From: Dermacentor variabilis
Taxonomy: Eukaryota > Arthropoda > Arachnida > Ixodida > Ixodidae
Length of the DNA: 64,000 nucleotides
Direction: 5' to 3'
Assembly: GCF_050947875.1 (NCBI RefSeq)
Contig: NC_134572.1
Location: 116,625,709-116,689,708 of the forward strand
In this document: piece after piece, positions 13,341 to 27,200 of the stretch
How positions within the stretch are numbered: position 1 is the stretch's first letter
Layout: every line of letters starts with the position of its first letter
Notes under the pieces: model-generated
The model's input: only the letters and a program-made list of their open reading frames with translations
What the model was told of the DNA's origin: nothing
The model's database searches: none
Position numbers and translations under genes: made by a program

Positions 13341-16300
13341 CTTAAGGAAAACGTTGTGTACAGGAGGTTTGAGGCGAGGTTTGAGTACTAGTCTGACATG
13401 TGCCATACACTTCGCCTATGAACCTTCATAATATGATGAAGCGTGCGCTGCCTGTATGTATGAGTGGGAGCATCGAGGCAAATTCAGCATATTCGAGTCG
13501 GAGAAAGAGAAGCAGCTGTGTCCACAGAATTTGGCTCATAGTATGCAAGTGCTGTACACCTGGCGCTGCCACGTCATACGCACGGTGTGCTTGTTTAAGG
13601 ATCAGCTCGCTTAATTTCTCGCGCATTCGCGTTTTGAAGGCGATCAACCAGTTTCAACGATTCAAAACAATATTACAGGTGCACAACCTTGTATACGGTA
13701 GGCTGAAATTGAAAGTACAGCACGGATTCTTTAAAGCCTTGAGTGCCGCAATGGGAGGGTATGTTCCGCAGAAAAGAAATGGAAGTAACACTTAATAACA
13801 GTTAAAACGTAACTAACATAGGAGGACAGTGGTTGATGCACTGCCAAACTAACACTGCGAAGCGTCTGAATATTTCTTTCACTCATTCGAACAATAATGG
13901 AAAGGTCCAGAGCAATCAATCCAATAAATATTGCTGGGCAACGTCCATGGCCGCAGTCGCTGAAAGGTTGCTGCAGGAGGTCATGAATTCAACCGTTGGT
14001 AGACGTAAGGCACAGGTGCCACTAGAAAGGACGTTTCCGCTATTAAAAAAGAGAAACGATTCGAAAATGTTAGACTTGTTTTGCTCTTTCACACACAGAA
14101 AGGAAACAGTCATAGAATGCGACCATCACTGATCCCCCTATATCCATCCAATTATTTTGCACAAATCCGCTCAAACTTTGTTTTCACCAACAAGCGAAAA
14201 TAAAAAAAGAAGAAAGAAAAAAAAAGAAGAAAAGGCAACTTTGGATACTAAAGGTCATTTTGATTTCTTTAGGCTAGCGCCGCCGGCCCTAGAAATGTTG
14301 TCCTCTTAAGACCAATATGTTCTTATTTTTCCGTGCAGTGGTTTACTAGCGGGCCCTCTGTAACAAGGCCCACCCACAGTTGATGCGTCTATATGCTTTC
14401 CTTTGCTTTTTACAATTTAGCTATTGCACCGTATTTGGGGCATTGTAATCTACCCACTTGTTATCGACAATTGACTAACAGATTGTTCTTAAATTGTTGA
14501 CTGTTCATGCGTCGGTTTCCGTTTCACTGAAATGTAATGCCAATTCCAGAGAGTTATGGTGTTATGCTTGTCGAAAGGGATGTCTTTCGCGACGTGCTTT
14601 TGCAGACTTGACGTTGCTTTGCTTGCCCTCCTAACTCTGTTTCTGAAGGCGGCAAACGTCGCCTAGACGGAACGTCTACCTAGAACGCCGAATGTAATCA
14701 CTGCAGCAGCTGCACAGACTTTCTTCAGGAAGAGGACTTGATGTCAAAAAAAAAAAAAGAACATGACACGAAAGTAAGTTATACGTCGCGACGACACCCC
14801 CAAATTGCCGCAGCATATTCTCGCTTCGTCGACTGCTAGCGACAACGTCTGACTTAGGCCGGCTAATGTTTTTTTCATTAAGAATGACAGAGTATCGTGA
14901 CTTCATCGCTTATATATTTCTCACGGTGATAATATATAGCTGGTAGATACGAGTGACTGGAGGTCCAGATTCTCTTCACGTTAAAAGTTTCGCACAGTGC
15001 CCAGGGCATGGAAAGATGAATAGATGTCACCGAGAATAAAGAAAGGGGAAAAAAAAAATAAGACTCGCGATGTGATTAAAGAAGAACGTGTCCACGCCTA
15101 ACAGTTCGCAAATACCGAGCTCGGTGCGTTTAAGAAACTTTTGCACATCAGCAGCCCGAGACGGTGACACCCAGAACTTGTAATTATAATGCCTTCTTTT
15201 TTTTTATTTGAGCCAACCTTGAGCAGACACGATATGCCCCGGCGCGCTCAACACTTCGAGACCGGTGCGCTCGCGCGGACTCCCGCCCGCTGCATTCGCG
15301 CTTGCTGCAGCTTAGACAGCGTTCAAATCGTAGCGGTGCGTGCGAGATTGATCGGCACGATTAGAAAGGACTGGCGACTCGGTGTCGTGGACTCCCGGCG
15401 GCGATGGCCGTATCTTTTTTTTTTTTTTGTCCGTTGTAGCGAAGGCTTCTTTTGACGGTACGCGTGCATGTATACGTGCGACATTATGCGTGTCGGATAT
15501 ATTGCAGGCTGCAAGGCCCTTCGACTTCGTGAGTGGCCCTCGGCGTTTGCGCTTTTAATGCGAATCTGTCGTTGCAACGGCCGACTATACGCTTCTTGCT
15601 AAATTAAAGTGCTACAGCGAGACTGAATGCACACTGGCATTAAAGAAACAAGTAACGTCGCTTTTCCCACAGTTTTACGCCTGACTCCATTCGAAGACAG
15701 AGAGAGAAGTGAAATAAAAGGTGAATGAAAAAAAATATACACGTGATCTTGGCTCTAATGTCATCAGGGAACTAGCGAGCAATTCTTGAACATTTTCGCC
15801 ACCCTACCCTACTTTTGTCTAAATGATAAATGGAAATTCTGACAGAACCTCAATACAAAAGAATCCTGCTGACCTTTTTTCTCTACAAAATATTGCGGTG
15901 TGGTTGCTGGGCACGAATTTTAAGTGCAGCTACTATCGTTTGCTTTTGCTCATTCTTTTCGAACGCTTTTGTCCAACTCATGAATACTTCAAGTTTTGAA
16001 GCGCTTGGAATAACTCGAGTCGATTACAAACCCGCCCTTGATAATTTATAAAATTCTCTGTCTCGTTCCAACAGCGCCTGTGGCATTGAGCGAATGTAGC
16101 ATTCCATTGATATCTTCCAAGCAGATAAGTTCAAGGCCGGACAGAGCATATAGCCTCCGAATCCTTAATAGTAGGTCTTTTTTCTTGCGACTTAACTAAT
16201 CCTGCGTTGTTGCACATTGCTTGCGAAGTCTATTTCCGGCCATGAAAAAAAAAAGACCGCCGTTTTCACTAACATGCCTTATTTGTTCTCTTTATTTTTA

Positions 16301-18901
16301 TTTTTGCGAGCAGCAGCTTTAAGAATCAGAATAGTTAGTTTTATGAAAGTTCACAACGACATTGTTTGTCAGTGCAGCAGCTGCGATGTTTGAATGTAAA
16401 TAAGAAGCTTACTCTGAAAGCAATTAATTTTCAAGACTTTTTTTTCTTCTTTTTTTTTCGCGTAGATGACCGATATACTGACTTTAAAGGTTTGATTAAA
16501 TTAAAGAGCAAACATGGTACTCCCTGTTTTAGTGCAAGCGAGTGCCATTGGTATGAAGCACTTGTAAACAAGCCGAAGCGCCACTAACTACAAATGTATT
16601 GGCGCTTTTGCTTCGCTCCGCCTTTTTGATTAGTGATCCTATACAGCGAACCAACGAGGATACCATGGAAAGATAAATTCGTTAGGGTATTGGCCATTCT
16701 GCCGTAAGGCCAGACGCCTTTAATGTAGCGGTTAAAATCACAAGTAGGCAACTTGGGACAACTCGACACGTCTGCGTGGTCGTCACCCCTCTCTGCGTGA
16801 GAGAACGTTACCCAGCGCCGAAGTCTATATGCGGGAACGAAAGACGAACCTGGCAGTTTCGTCTAATCGGCCGTAAATTAGCGCTATAGTTAGCCGGCGG
16901 GCGTAATCTATGCTCCAGAAAGACGCCTTTAGTTCACGTTATGGGTATCCGCAGCAGCAGCCGGCAATCCGTACACAGTGAAACGAATCACAGCGTAGTG
17001 CAGCAGTGGACGTTATAGCGCATTCGGGAGCCAGTCTGATAGACTGAGACGCGTGCTCAATCGCCCCATGATTCGCCACTTAGTCCATGTTTTTATAAGG
17101 CGTCGTTCGGTCCAAAGAGAGAAACCAAAGATAATCAGCATACGAGAGCGCAGTCTTCATCGCTTCGATCGAGCGTCCCCATAATACGTGGCCTGTCGGG
17201 AAGTTTGCTTCAGGCTTTCGGCGCGCTTTATGAAGTATCAGAAGCCGGAGGCGTACAGCTTACCGTCCTTTTCCAGGAATTAAACGGTGGTATGTACGTT
17301 AATTGCCCATTCGACGGCCGCCGATTCGAAGCAGCGGCAGCAGCGTGCACGGGGGAATGTGACGTCGCGAGAACGCTTCGCCGCCTCGCAGCGCGCCACG
17401 CAGGAGAAGCCGCGCTCTTCACTCGATCCACTTTTATTTCGCCCCGGGAGCGGATGGCACAAGGCAAAGGTACCGTTATTTTCCGGGTAGCGTAAACGGC
17501 GATGATGGCCGCATAATGACCGTTCCTCGGCCACCGGACAGCCCGCCGTGAACGGGACCTTCTCCTTGGAAGCGCTCCAAGGACAAACACCGTTCGACGA
17601 CATTCTTGGATAATGCCCGGAGGAGTGTGTGTGTGTGCGTGCGTGCGTACGCGTTTGTGTGTGCGTGTGTCTGGCGCAGCCTTTCTTTTCTCCCCTTCGC
17701 ATTCTCGGTTTCTCGGCTGCTCGGAGAAAAGGGAAACGGAGAGCTCTTGCCCGCTCCTTTTCAATCACCTCGGGCCTCCCCTGCTGCTTCTGCTGCACCA
17801 TGTACTAGCTGGTTGGGAGCGATCCTGCCCCACAGTATGGAAAGACCCGCTCGTTATCTCACGCGTGTTCCTGCCGCCGTATCGCCGGCTTCTTGTACGG
17901 CTGCATTCGAAATGGGCTGATTAAGGAGTCTCATGCGGCATTGGCTCGCTCCGTTACCGCTCGCCCTGGCGCTGCTCGGACGTAATTTACGCCGCAGCCG
18001 CCGCCCGCTGCAGGATCTGTTTGTTCTAACTGGAAGCTTTTCATTATGTAGGTTCCCCCAACCTACAGAGCTTCGCAAATGGAAGACAAAAAGAAAGTTG
18101 TCTACTATTGACTGCGGTACATACAGTGTAGAACCAGCCCGCCCTTAGCTGTACTGTAGCGCCTGTGACATAATCGGGGCGACGTTATTTTTTTTCTTTT
18201 TGTTTCGTCCACGCGCTACGTACGTGGTACTTTTCAGATAAGACGAAAATTTTGCAGCGCTCGATGGTGGACGGGATGAAAATTCGAGCTTCGACAGCTG
18301 AGAGCCTCTGGCTTCCGCATTCGTGGCTGAAAGTGCCGCATGCTAGAGGTATGGAAAGTTTGTACTTTAAGTTCCTGCCTCTATCCGCCGAAATTCGCCA
18401 CTTAGAAAGATATCGTTGCACGATCCTTTGTACTCGTATAAAAGCAAGTACAATGCTGAGCGGTTGCAGCACGATGCTCGGAGCGTGCTTTTTTCTTTTT
18501 TTTTTTTTTTTGCCACCGGTCAACGCTTGGTGATTGTTGTAGGACAAAACGCAGTCACAATGCCTCACGAGGGCTCTCGCTTTTATTGCATGCCACTATA
18601 CATTAACTCGGTGTCCCCAGCACCCACGGTCGGTGCGGAATGCGCCGGCAGCCATGCGCTCCAAATATCGCGTTTCAATCGTTGAGCACTGTACGAGGAA
18701 TGTGTTTTGTAACATCCTTCCCTGGCGTGGCTCTTATATTAGCCGTTCGAAAGTGTCGGGTATTGTGTTGGCACGGGATATATTCGCAACTGTAGCATGT
18801 TCTTGTTCTGGTTTCCTTGATCTTCATGAGATTGCGGGCTCTCAATTGAAATGAATGCATTGTGCAGCGCCTGAATTCTAAAGCTCTTTTATCATGCGTA
18901 G
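13341..18901. other. Unassigned DNA
   Basis: No gene recognised. Contains an A/G-rich run at about 14195-14240, poly-A or poly-T runs near 14745, 15045, 15415 and 16440, and a GC-richer patch at 17230-17800 with a short GTGTGTGCGTGCGTGC tract near 17625. Frames of 170-180 aa on the minus strand of that patch show no domain. Confidence 0.4.
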
Positions 18902-18902
18902 G

Positions 18903-18961
<59 letters not shown>

Positions 18962-19104
18962 CGTGTGCGTGTGCGTGCGTGTGCGTGCGTGTGTGCGTGT
19001 GCGCGTGTGCGTGCGTGTGCGTGTGTGCGTGTGCGTGTGTGTGTGCGTGTGTGTGCGCGTGCGTGTGCGCGTGCGTGTGCGTGCGTGCGTGCGTGCGTGC
19101 GTGC
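18902..19104. repeat. Compound (GT)n/(GTGC)n microsatellite
   Basis: About 50 bp of pure GT passes into about 110 bp of mixed GTGTGC/GTGCGT units and closes with a pure GTGC block (about 19075-19104). Long Cys-Val and Thr-His frames through it are artefacts of the repeat. Confidence 0.95.
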
Positions 19105-22100
19105 CTCCGCACGAGATAACAAGCCCTTGTGACCTACACACACTTAAGGCTCGACAACATTTTCACAGGGATTCACACACGCTCGCATAGTGTGTTCAAC
19201 TTACGGCTCGCGTTTCGTACCTTCAAGGCGAGTGGTCCTCGCGGAACGGCGCGCACAGCGAATCAATCCGCACGCGATTCAAAAAGGCGTTACTGGTCAC
19301 CGTGCTAAGGCAAGTCTTCACGCCTATCAGAAGCCCGTACAAGGGGCCAGAGCTGCTCCGTATAACATTAGCGTGCGTATGCCCTCGTTGCGCACTGAAG
19401 GCCGGTGAAATTACAAGGGGTCGCCTCGAGGCCAGCCGATGAGGCATACTCAACGCTCTGCGTAACATCGTTAGTGAATTACGCCGTTTATTCCGCAGAA
19501 AACGAACGCGTGATGCTTTTTTGTTGTTGCACACGATGCACCCTTGGGAAACCATAATCGTTATTGGGGCAACGCCACAACAGCGTCCCGAACGCGGTGG
19601 GGCCGAAGAAGATAAAGAAGAAAGAAAGAAGGAATAGCAAGAAATCAGAATAGTTGGTATCTGCAGCGCTCACCTGCGGGATTTGCGGCATATCCGTCGT
19701 TATCGCAATGCCCGCAGCTAGGCTTTCGTTTTATGCGTAGGCGCATACCCACTCGCGCATGTGTGATTGTGTAGGCGGTAATTTGTGCTGGTACGCCAGT
19801 ACCGGTTTTGTCCATAGAATTGCGAGCTGCTAATGAATGTCTTGGTGATGTTAAGTTCGGCGTGCAGAGCTCCGAGTACTGCAACGTTTAGAAGAAAGGG
19901 AAGTTGGCGCAATAACTAGGAAACTCTCAGAGCTTGTGAGTACAGGCGCAAGATCGTCAGAAAAAGCGCCATTTTCAGGACAAACGACCATTACAAGTTA
20001 GGTTAAACTATAACCTCCTGGCATTAGTTTCCGTTGATAGGCGGTTAGGAAGCGTTAACTTCCTGTAAGATATTATAGAGAAGATGCCTTCTATGTTTAA
20101 ACGGTCTCTTTCTCTTGCATTTTCTGTTTTTTGAACGAATCGCTTTCTAAGCAAAGCCTCGCCACCACGCCGAAATTCATGGGTTTATTTAATATTCTCT
20201 GAAGTCTTGCAATACTGAAAGTTTTAGACAGTAAGCTGAGAAATTCGTTATGGCTAATATTTTTTTTATAAAGACAAATTTCGCAACTAAAGGGGAACGC
20301 TCAGCCTTCTACATACCGTGCGGCCCTCTCGCATCAACTTATCTCCGAGGAAACTCGCTTTTAGCTCTTTTGGCTATGAATTTTCTACCTCCGGTCTCGG
20401 GGTGAGTGCGTCGAATGCGGCGAACCTTATGTCCCAGCGCAGCAACGCGTGACTAGATACTGTACGCTTTCCTCGTATTAGTGGTTGGGATAGGCTGAAA
20501 AAAAAAAGGAGTATATAAACAGCGCAGTTCGTTATCCAAAGGCCGAATGACAGCATTCTTCCCGCACACAAGCGGCGCCGCATGGCGCCAAAGCGTGCTA
20601 CCTGCAATCTGAATATCCGTACAGCAAAGCACGGTATATATACCTCCTCCACCCGACATGAGAGAAAGTGGACAACACCGCTACCTCGCGACAGCCGCCG
20701 GAAACGGCGGAACGCCACTTATCCGAAATACTGGATAGATCGTTGGCACTGTCCAGAGGAGGTACGGGTCGGAGGGGAAGCAGCGGATGTAAGTGTCTTT
20801 TGTTTCCGTTCAGGAACCGGGTGCACGTGGGCGGGGTCAGCTGGGGCGAAACGATCGTCCTGCATGTTGGCGGCCACTGCAGCTCCGACACGTCGCAGTC
20901 GCCGGCCATTGTCCTGTACGGAGGGTTATAGTGTACCGCGCGCTGTCTCTCTGTCGTCACTTTTACTGACGTCTTTCGTTTTTGCTTCTTTTTTTTTAAA
21001 TTCTTGTTTTTCGTCCCGTTGGTCGTTGTGCTTTGCTGTCCTTTCCGGCTGGCTCTTGCGTCCGGAAAACAATCCGTTCGCGAGAAATAGCTGTGGCCGA
21101 CTGTCGGTAACAGAAGTCGCGGATATACGAGGCCGGCTATCTTGTCTAAGCTTCGGACTGTTGATATTGTTTTTATTTATTTTATTTTCGAACACTACCG
21201 TCTCTTTGGGAGAAGTAGTCGTGGGTACAAGAATACGTGTTACTTATATATACGCAATAAATAATAAAACTTGTAACATCATATATGTAGCAGCATGCAC
21301 AGAGCATGCAGCCATATAAATATACAAGAAATAGTATGACGTACGACATGAGCATTAAGCCATAACGAAACTTATAACAAAAATACATAGAGTGTTACGT
21401 ACAAATCATAAAAATTTATGAGTACACAACTAAGTTTATAACTAACGGGTCATAATATCATGAGGGATTTCTTTTGCAGATATCGCGTTACGTTTCTGGA
21501 AATAGAAAATATTTGCAGATTTTTTTTTCTGCGCTATTCAAACTAAGACTTACAATATTGACTACGAAATGCTGCACCACATTTAAACAAAGATAGGCAG
21601 TATAGCATCACTGCGCAGCTAATGCTTCGACACCATTTTGTTTTTAGCTTTCATTAAGAATGTGTTTCTACCTGTCAATGGCAATATGACTGCTCCTATT
21701 CTCTGTCACAGTAACTCTACATTAAACGATGAAAATGATGAGAGCAACGACTACAAAAAAAAAAAATTCAGTCTCATCTGCTCGAATAATCCTGCACGAA
21801 AGAAATACTCATTGAGGTTTTCAAACATGTAAATGTCTTCCGTCAGGAGAGCAGTGTCAGGGGCAACGCCTCCTGGCCCTCCCTTACGCGGGCCACGTAG
21901 CAAAGAGCCACGCGTGCTTCAGAAAAAAGAGACAGGTATGAAGGCAGTCGCATTAATACTTGTGGCGCGCACTTCAAACACGGACAAAGAAGAGAGACGA
22001 TACACGAGCGCTGACGCGCGACTAGAAGTTTATTGCTCCCAAACAGTCCCACAAATCGATAAACTCACGCATGCGTACACCCGTATAAGACGGAAGAGCG

Positions 22101-22283
22101 ATAAAACATGATAGTGCGATATTTTTAACGATTGGATACTTCTAAAAAACAAAAAAAAACATTTTGTTTTCTTGTTGTGTGGCGCAAGTGACGCCTGGCT
22201 TACGCACCTGAAGATAATGACTCGCATCTCGGCACGGCACCAGAAAGCGTGTACGTAAATGTGAAACTCATCCGGCTTTTTCT
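19105..22283. other. Unassigned DNA
   Basis: No gene recognised. The 245-aa frame at 20582-21319 has no domain and ends in low-complexity A/T-rich sequence. Around 21240-21420 the DNA is very A/T-rich. Confidence 0.4.
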
Positions 22284-22312
22284 TTTATTTATTTATTTAT
22301 TTATTTATTTTT
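22284..22312. repeat. (TTTA)n microsatellite
   Basis: About seven TTTA units. Such AT-rich tracts often mark retroelement tails, but I do not recognise an element directly beside it. Confidence 0.85.
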
Positions 22313-23065
22313 GCCGTGGCAATGATGGCGTGTATATGCTGAAACAGCCCGTACACGACAGAAGCACAATTCGTGTATCTGCTTCAGGTCATCGGCCAGC
22401 ACGCTCGAAATGTAAGCCATTGGAACCGCTCTTGTGCATTCCCATAATTGTAGTAGCACCTGTAGCTCGCCGCTTGCAGCCATCCATCCCACTGAGTTCA
22501 CGAAGCGCTAGAAGTGTGACGTAATCGTTAAAGAGAAGAATACACTAGGCAAGTTGGTGCGTATTCATAGTTAAAGGGTAGTGCGAAATAAACGTGCTTT
22601 TGTCATCGACATTTTCTTTTTCTTTTTCGATCTTCGTGTGTGGTTGATACAGAAAAGGCTCGCTCTATTAGTAAGCTTTGATCACTTGTGGTCAACATAA
22701 AGGGTATAGTTGGTGGCACTTCCTCTGCTCTTATTGCGCTACAGCAATTTGCGGCTGCGATGCTCCAAACCTCGCATGTTTAGTTAGGATGGCGAGGGGG
22801 GGAGAGTTATAAAGAAGCAAAAGCAGCATAATTAATGGGAAATGTTTCTTTCCATGATTAAAGTGACTAGCAACGTAAGAAAGGACAAGGACGAAAACGG
22901 AAAAGGAAATGAAACGAAATCTAGCAATAACTATTCTACAAAACCCACTCGACCGAATCGTTGAAGGAACGACGCTAAACCTACGCACGACCTTAAATAA
23001 GAAAAAATAATCATGTATTTGAACCTATACTATTACTATGCATTCATATTCGCTGACATGGAGGG

Positions 23066-23088
23066 TCTCTCTCTCTCTCTCTCTCTCT

Positions 23089-23126
<38 letters not shown>
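23066..23126. repeat. Adjacent (TC)12 and (AT)18 microsatellites
   Basis: Pure TC at 23066-23089, one C, then pure AT at 23091-23126. It lies about 85 bp upstream of the truncated LINE at 23205. Confidence 0.95.
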
Positions 23127-23128
<2 letters not shown>

Positions 23129-23211
23129 TAGTTTGGCTTTTACCTGCCAGAATGGTCCGAAAGCGGTACGACCCAGGACATATATAGAATTGTTACATAC
23201 AGTATCGTATA

Positions 23212-23776
23212 AAATATTTGGCTGTTCACCTAACTAAAAACCTCTCCTGGACAGACCACAATGCAGCCGTTTGCGCAAAAGCTTCAAGGACATTAGGTTA
23301 CCTACGTCGTAATCTGGGTAATTCACCTTCCAACATCCGCAAATTGGCCTATCAGACATTTGTTCGTCCATTGGTCCCCACATCCTACATACTTAATCGA
23401 CATGCTTGAATCAGTACAGAACTGAGCTGCCCGTTTCATTTCACGCAATTATAGCCATCACTCCAGCGTAACGCAAATGAAACTCGATCATTCCATACAG
23501 CCTGTAGTTCTTCGTCGTAATATCGCTCTGTTGTCCTTGTTTCACAAATATGTATATAATGCCACACAATCCACACTGCATATCCAGATCGCCTCGAATA
23601 CGTCTCGCCGATTAAATAACCACTTCAGTTTTGGGCGCATGTACGGTACGACACATGCTTTTAACTTTCCCGCGCTCCCTACCGCCATTCGCTTGTGGAA
23701 CAATCTGCCTGATCACATTCTTTCCGAGTCAGATCAGGAAAAATTTCGTCATCTCCTACACGAGCATTTTTCATAA
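23212..23776 (+). pseudogene. C-terminal reverse transcriptase remnant, frameshifted
   Basis: Frame one (from 23212) reads LAVHLTKNLSWTDH, then a run ending LAYQTFVRPLVPTSYIL. This is the segment after the catalytic palm, where thumb helices follow the [FY]LGV-type strand. A stop and frameshift fall near 23408-23470. The match resumes as MKLDHSIQPVVLRRNIALLSLFHKYVYN and closes with LPTAIRLWNNLPDHIL and an HLLHEHFS end at 23774. No catalytic box is present, so the remnant is inactive. Confidence 0.75.
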
Positions 23777-24214
23777 TAGCACTTACAAATCACTTTTTCT
23801 TGTTTCTTACACTTGACAATGTGCTTCGCATTTCTTGTGATATTGATGCATTGCTATCTCGCTCTTATGAATTGCTATTTTATGCTGCGTCACGTGTTCA
23901 CTTGTATGCCCTGTATATATTGTTGCTTTTTCGTGTCTTTTTCCCTAAATATCCCTTCAAGAATTGTACTCCCTGATATGTTCATTTTTCGTGTATTTTA
24001 CTTTCTAGTATTACTGCATAACGTGAAGTTTTACTCGTGTTATTTCCTTAAGTGTACCTTTGTGGCCTTTCATTAATTCAGTTGTTCCTTCTTCATGTTT
24101 CGATCTTGGTAGTAATGTTGATGAGCCCTGCATTGAGGCGTATCTTTTGTATTACACTTTAGAAGGCTGCTTACTCTTTTTCTTTTTTTTTTTTTGCCTT
24201 GATTTTGTAACCCC

Positions 24215-24246
24215 CCTTACACAATGCCCCCATAGGGCCTGTAAGG
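24215..24246 (+). other. 3'-UTR stem-loop of the LINE
   Basis: CCTTAC (24215-24220) pairs with GTAAGG (24241-24246), and inner GCCC pairs with GGGC around a short CATA-containing loop. It sits just before the (AAAT)n tail, where LINE reverse transcriptases commonly recognise their RNA. Confidence 0.6.
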
Positions 24247-24250
24247 TATT

Positions 24251-24282
<32 letters not shown>

Positions 24283-24285
24283 AGA

Positions 24286-27200
24286 ATGGTACAAACGAGT
24301 GCTGCCATTGTATTGACGAGCAATCTTATTCGTAAAACTCGAGAAATTGAATTTTCGAAAGCGTGCCATTTCTACGCTAACTTCCCTTTTCCGTAAAATA
24401 GGACACTTTCCTGCCAGTATGAGCTGACTGGTGTTCGGGGCGTCGACAACGACGTTTCGAGGAAGGGGGGCGCAGGTAGATATGCTGTAATTCGGAGTTC
24501 GAGACCTGGACGCTGGCTCGGCTTTCGAGGGAAATTCATTTAAGACTTTCGTTCTCGCAGTGCTCTTTGTTTTTCCTTTTTCGCTTTTTCATGGCCTTTG
24601 TAGAGATTTAAAGAATGAGAGAGAGAGAGAAAGGGAACTACGTGTATTATCATGGTAGCGCACATTCTGTCAATTTTCTATACCATCTAAATCTCGGTGC
24701 ATTACGAAGCTCCCATTTCAGTCTGTCTCTGAACCAAATCCTTTTTTCTTTCTGAGTTTTTTGCTAGCAAAACCGAACGACCCTTTCGAGATCTTCGACA
24801 AGAAAAAAAAAAGTTGTTCATAGTTTGATCTGCTTTGAGCACTGAAGTAGCTCGATGAAAAAAGTCTTCAGGGTCACTTTCTCCTCCTTAACAGTCCATC
24901 CGCGATGGGGGGGGGGGGGCTTTATTTTTCGGGAAAGGTGTAGTTGCTGCAGCTCCAGGCGGTCCTACTGTGCCATAATATGTTTGGTGCCATAATCATC
25001 GATAAATTTGGCTTAAAAACTCCCTTGAACTTATGCCGGCACCTATCGACCGTTCTGCATTGTTTAAGCAGAAGGCCGCGCGTTCCACTTGATGCTCTTA
25101 GATTCCAACTCTGAACTAATGGACGCTAACGCAATACAGCCATTAGGCGTTCTATGTGAAAAGTTTAAGCTAACATTTCTTCCCGAACATTAGGATAACA
25201 AACTAGCTGTGGATTCATCACCACGTGTTTACCACCTTTTTCTAGTAGGTCCGCCCTACGTCACTAACAAAACACAATAATGCCATGTTATGTACGTATA
25301 GACCTTTTCAACCTTTCTGATTTTCCAAGGCAGTGATTGAAGTTGTTTAACTGATATAGACGATCAGATTGTGAGATAATATTACTGTGCTTCGCACAGC
25401 TGTTCACTTGGGCGTGTGTATCGCTGCTTTAGTTTCGTTTGCATTGCGGACCCTGGTTTGACCTTCAGTCCGCAGTGTGATATGAATCGATAAATAAATA
25501 AGTAAAAAATACTTTCTACCCCACAACTGAGACTTTGTCTCTCGGTAGACTCTTACAAAATCAAATTTTCATGTTTGCCTAAGATACGCTCATGACTTTC
25601 TTCACACCACGTTAGATTATAAGCAATGGCTCCATTCAGCACGCTGATTTAGAATATCTGAAAAAGATTTGTCGAATTGATCCCAGGCACAAAGTAGGCC
25701 AACTTTGGCACATGTCTGCCGTTCACGTTAAGCGACGTTCAAGCAAAACCAATCTTGCCAATGAACGCAGTTATCCTGCGAGAATTCGATCACTGTTCTT
25801 AGCTGTAGCTCCATAAAGCTGATGGGACCTCTGAGATGGTTGCACGAAGTAGGCGCTTCTCGAAGCAGCGATAAGCAGTTTAAATTGAAAGCCTTAAGCG
25901 TACCGGCATATATTGCGGATGTTTTCTTTTTCTTTTTCTCCCCAGAGGTAACGAGCTTTTTAAGGGCTTAGATTTAAACACACTAACAAACAAAGTAGCG
26001 TTGAGACGGTCCAATCTAGTGCTAAAGACCAAATCCAATATTCACATTTAATTTAGCCTTCTAGCGCCACTTATCCTGAGAGCTAAATAAACGAGTTTAA
26101 TGGTGCCATTTCGCCACGATAAGGCGCTGGGTATTTCCTAAGCGCCCCTCTTTTTCCTTCTCTATTTATCTCTCTCTCATTGCCTATACTACGCTCAAAC
26201 GCATCCCCTCCTGCATAGCGAGGGAAGAGGGGGGGGGGGGGGGGAGTTCTTCTTCTATGACCTCTGATGCGATGGCGTCAAATACGTACCGCGTATATAA
26301 AGAAATAGTCTTCTCCCACGTAGGAGCAGTACGTTATCGCTGCCATCATAGGGAGGCCTTAAGTAAGACAGGTTGAGACTAGAATAGCGCGGGCATGATA
26401 GATGTGTTTGCGTGTACGATGGAGTTCGGCATCACAGAATGCATTGCGCAATTCCTGTGTTCCTTTGCGACATGCCACGTGCGAATACAGTGGGTAGGTG
26501 GCTTTCAACTACGCGCGTGATTTCAGTACAAAACTGAACAGAAATCGCGGCGTACTGAAAAAGGCAATGCGAACGGCAATTCAAAAGGTAATGCACGAAA
26601 CAATTAAACCCAGAATACACTTCTGCGTCCCCACGACGTCCCAGTCGCACTATGATCAGTGCGAACGGGCCCGTTCGGCTGGGCTTTCGTATGGTTGACT
26701 ATTAAATGATGCGATGCCTCGCTGTAGGATTCGTAGTATTCAATCGTAGCATACAGTAACATCCAAACTTCTCCTTTTCTTTTTTTTTTCATGATTCAGA
26801 TCGAGTTTACCCTCATCGACGTTCTTGCATTCTATGGAATCATATGGCACTATGTATGCGCAAACAATGGAGACTATGCACCAAACTTTGCACAATGCGA
26901 GGCCCGAAAGGAGAAGCACTCGAATGCCGTGGAAAGTCCTTATCTTTTGTCGTCCGATCGTACCTTGTCGAAATGGTAGATACGTCGGCGACGCTAGGTC
27001 ATTCGTCATTGTTAAGCAGCGGACAGAGACGACAATAAGCGTCCCTACCACAAATTACGGGACGGATCTATGTCAGCGTATTCACTTGCTTGCATTGTTG
27101 ACACACATCATCACTGTTTATGTTCAAGTCCCTCGCACAGATGAATTGCTTGGTATAACTGCAAATTATGTACGCTAGCTCCTGGGGTGGCTCACCCACT

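Larger units (their letters stand above)
23205..24285 (+). mobile_element. 5'-truncated CR1/L2-like LINE
   Basis: The copy starts inside the post-palm part of a reverse transcriptase (KYLAVHLTKNLSW) and keeps the rest of the coding end. About 500 bp of T-rich 3' UTR follow, then a stem-loop at 24215-24246 and an (AAAT)n tail at about 24253-24283. That 3' structure is typical of CR1/L2-group elements, which end in a hairpin and short tandem repeats rather than long poly-A. The 5' limit is approximate. Confidence 0.75.

Noticed and set aside
18862..19190. Cys/Val- and Thr/His-rich proteins across the GT tract
   Set aside because: Pure translation of a microsatellite; every frame is open for that reason. 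The same holds for 59800-59893 and 61662-61788.
20582..21319. 245-aa open frame as a host gene
   Set aside because: No recognisable motif; overlapping frames are open on both strands, and the end runs into A/T-rich low-complexity sequence.
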